Origin: Candidatus Zixiibacteriota bacterium
GTDB lineage: Bacteria > Zixibacteria > MSB-5A5 > WJJR01
Direction of reading: 5' to 3'
NCBI GenBank assembly: GCA_014729565.1
Contig: WJJR01000320.1
Location: 1 to 9,104 of the forward strand
Length of the DNA: 9,104 bases
Shown here: one piece after another, positions 7,407 to 9,104 of the stretch
Layout: the number at the start of each line of letters is the position of its first letter
How positions within the stretch are numbered: position 1 is the stretch's first letter
Program-made: the position numbers and the translations under genes
Notes under the pieces: model-generated
The model's input: the letters and a program-made list of their open reading frames with translations, nothing else
The model's database searches: none
Told to the model about the DNA's origin: nothing

Positions 7407-8674
7407 CGAAACGTCGTCGCCTGCTCATGATTGCATACTACTTCCCGCCGATGGGGATGGGGGGCGTGCAGCGGCCGCTGAAGTTTGCGAAGTATCTGCC
7501 CGATTTGGGGTGGGATGTGACGGTCGTAACCCCACAGCCCGGCGAGTACTTTGCCAAAGATGAGACGTTGCTCGATGATCTTCCGGAGAGTGTGGAGGTG
7601 GTCAGGATAAAGTCACTCGACCCATCACCGCCGAGGAAACTCCGCGAATATGTGCCGGACAATCCCTTATTGTACCGAGGAGTCTCCATGCTCGTCGAGA
7701 AGATGCAACGGTGGGCACGCTGGCCGGACGGGAAGATTCACTTTAGCCGCGTTGCGGCTCGCGAGGCCATGCGATTGTTCGATGATCAGCCGTTCGATGC
7801 TGTTTACACAACGTCACCCCCGCCGTCCATACACATGGCGGGCCAGCGTGTGCAGAGTGAGTTGCGGATTCCGTGGGTGGCCGATTTTCGCGATCCCTGG
7901 TTGGTGTCCGCAGATGATTGGGGACCGACCCGAATTCACCGGAATCGCGCAGAGACTCTGCGTGCCAGGTTTCTGGATCATGCTGATCACATCCTTGCGA
8001 TGAATGATCTGGTCGCCGACACCTTCAATACGGTCACCCCGCTGCGAGGGCTTTCGATAATCCCAAACGGTTACGATGAAGCCGATTTTGCCGATGTGAA
8101 TAGTCCCAAGGCCGAAGGCGACTTCGTCATTGCCTACTACGGAACGGTGAGTGCGCAAACCGACATTCAACCGGTTCTGGATGTGCTCGACGAATTTACG
8201 GCTCGTCATCCTGAGCGACCGGTACGCCTCAAACACATCGGTACAACCGTCGGAATGGAGGCCATCTCACATCCGGCCTACGAGAGCCTGGGGTACTTGC
8301 CCCATAAGGAGGCCATCGCACAGTTGTGCGGCGCCGATGCCGTTGTTATCACGCTCGATTCTGACCCGGGATTGCGGATGACTATTCCCGGTCGCACGTA
8401 TGAGGTTCTGCGAACTCTCCGTCCAATACTCGTGATTGCTCCAGAGTCTTCGATCCTGTCTCAGGTTCTATTGCCGTTCCACGGCGTGTGGACGTGCGAC
8501 TGCAGTGATCGGGAATCTGCCCTAAATGCGCTGGATCAGATTCAACGCCTGGGCCACCGCGCTGTGGTCCGCGATATCAATTCCATTCGACGGTTTGACC
8601 GCAGGGCACAGACGTTTCAGTTGGCTGGCGTCCTCGACGATCTCGCTGCATCCGAAGAGAAGGAAAGCGAATAG
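7403..8674 (+). CDS. GT-B fold glycosyltransferase, family 4-like
   Basis: I chose the ATG at 7403, overlapping the previous stop by four bases (ATGA); it gives 423 residues and puts the MIAYYFPP opening right at the N-terminus. The GTG at 7313 would add 30 residues of no recognisable character from inside the upstream gene. Motifs include YYFPPMGMGGVQR (12-24), the acceptor-side loop, ADFRDPW (160-166), IPNGYDEADF from residue 220, a LGYLPHKE stretch, and GRTYEVL (330-336) followed by LRPIL. The last is the donor-binding segment that usually reads like K-x-x-EYLA in related proteins. The layout is that of family 4 glycosyltransferases of polysaccharide biosynthesis. A charged Glu/Lys-rich tail ends the protein. 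Tandem overlap with 6276-7406 suggests coupled translation, and perhaps successive sugar additions to one glycan. Confidence 0.87.
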   Translation: MTKRRRLLMIAYYFPPMGMGGVQRPLKFAKYLPDLGWDVTVVTPQPGEYFAKDETLLDDLPESVEVVRIKSLDPSPPRKLREYVPDNPLLYRGVSMLVEKMQRWARWPDGKIHFSRVAAREAMRLFDDQPFDAVYTTSPPPSIHMAGQRVQSELRIPWVADFRDPWLVSADDWGPTRIHRNRAETLRARFLDHADHILAMNDLVADTFNTVTPLRGLSIIPNGYDEADFADVNSPKAEGDFVIAYYGTVSAQTDIQPVLDVLDEFTARHPERPVRLKHIGTTVGMEAISHPAYESLGYLPHKEAIAQLCGADAVVITLDSDPGLRMTIPGRTYEVLRTLRPILVIAPESSILSQVLLPFHGVWTCDCSDRESALNALDQIQRLGHRAVVRDINSIRRFDRRAQTFQLAGVLDDLAASEEKESE

Positions 8675-8676
8675 AC

Positions 8677-9104
8677 ATGAACTCTTCGGTCCCTGTCGGC
8701 GTCATCATCGTCACGTACAATTCGGCCGATGTTATCGAGCTGTGTTTGGAATCACTGAAGACCGCCTCCAAACATCCGCTCCATGTGGTTGTCGTTGACA
8801 ATGCATCGACCGATGGCACGCCCTACTTTGTCGCCGATCACTTCCCGAAGGTGACGATCGTTCGCAATCCTCGGAACTTCTACTACGCCAAAGCCAACAA
8901 TCAGGGCTTGGTTCACACGGGCCAGTCCGACGTGCTGCTGCTTAATCCCGACGTCGTCTTTCCCGTCGACGGTATCGATGAGATGCGGCTGATTCTCTAC
9001 TCCGATGATGCGATCGCAGCCGTAGCCCCGCGCCTGGTTGATCCGGCCGGGACACGCCAGCAATCACTCCGCGAATTCCCGGGACTCGATACGCTGTGGT
9101 ATGA
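8677..9104 (+). CDS. Family 2 glycosyltransferase, WbbL-like, 3' end outside the window
   Basis: Only the first 142 codons plus two bases are present; the reading frame stays open to the window edge. The ATG begins two bases after the previous stop, with AAGGA at 8660-8664 as a possible ribosome site 12 bases away. The GT-A nucleotide-sugar binding fold is clear: VIIVTYNSADVI near the start, VVVDNASTDGT at 38-48, and LLNPDV at 88-93, where N-P-D takes the place of the DxD metal-binding motif. This NPD form is typical of rhamnosyltransferase-like family 2 enzymes such as WbbL. The usual glycine-rich N-x-G-F segment is replaced by NPRNFYYAKANN. The product is expected to add a sugar to a lipid-linked glycan at the cytoplasmic membrane face; a rhamnosyl donor is a guess from family resemblance. 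Confidence 0.9.
   Translation, partial: MNSSVPVGVIIVTYNSADVIELCLESLKTASKHPLHVVVVDNASTDGTPYFVADHFPKVTIVRNPRNFYYAKANNQGLVHTGQSDVLLLNPDVVFPVDGIDEMRLILYSDDAIAAVAPRLVDPAGTRQQSLREFPGLDTLWY

Overview
The window suggests a diderm (outer-membrane) bacterium with a moderately GC-rich genome. Lnt, which finishes lipoproteins, is normally found in diderms. A large secreted beta-propeller protein ends in a FlgD-type Ig-like domain, a combination common in the Fibrobacterota-Chlorobiota-Bacteroidota (FCB) superphylum and related uncultured phyla such as Zixibacteria. That placement is an inference from protein style, not from a marker gene. All seven genes lie on the plus strand and are tightly packed. I see no RNA gene, insertion sequence, CRISPR array or clear terminator.

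Layout: bases 1-255 hold no convincing gene, but contain a weak promoter-like pair, an imperfect inverted repeat and a strong Shine-Dalgarno site for purM. purM (256-1299) encodes the AIR synthetase of purine synthesis. After an 81-base gap comes lnt (1381-2964), encoding apolipoprotein N-acyltransferase. Its stop codon overlaps by one base the best start of a secreted protein (2964-5219) with fourteen propeller-type repeats and a C-terminal FlgD-like domain. Next are a FemAB/GNAT-fold acyltransferase (5229-6230), two GT-B fold glycosyltransferases (6276-7406 and 7403-8674, overlapping by four bases), and the start of a GT-A fold family 2 glycosyltransferase that runs off the right edge (8677 onward).

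How the genes fit together: overlaps and very short gaps from 1381 to the end suggest one transcription unit devoted to the cell envelope. The four downstream genes look like the left part of a surface glycan (O-antigen, capsule or exopolysaccharide) cluster in which a FemAB-like enzyme may attach an amino acid or acyl group to the glycan or its precursor. Lnt and the propeller protein act in the inner membrane and outside the cytoplasm respectively. purM is probably a housekeeping neighbour rather than a functional partner. The least familiar element is the propeller protein: it resembles the sensor half of Bacteroidetes hybrid two-component proteins, but has no membrane anchor, kinase or regulator.
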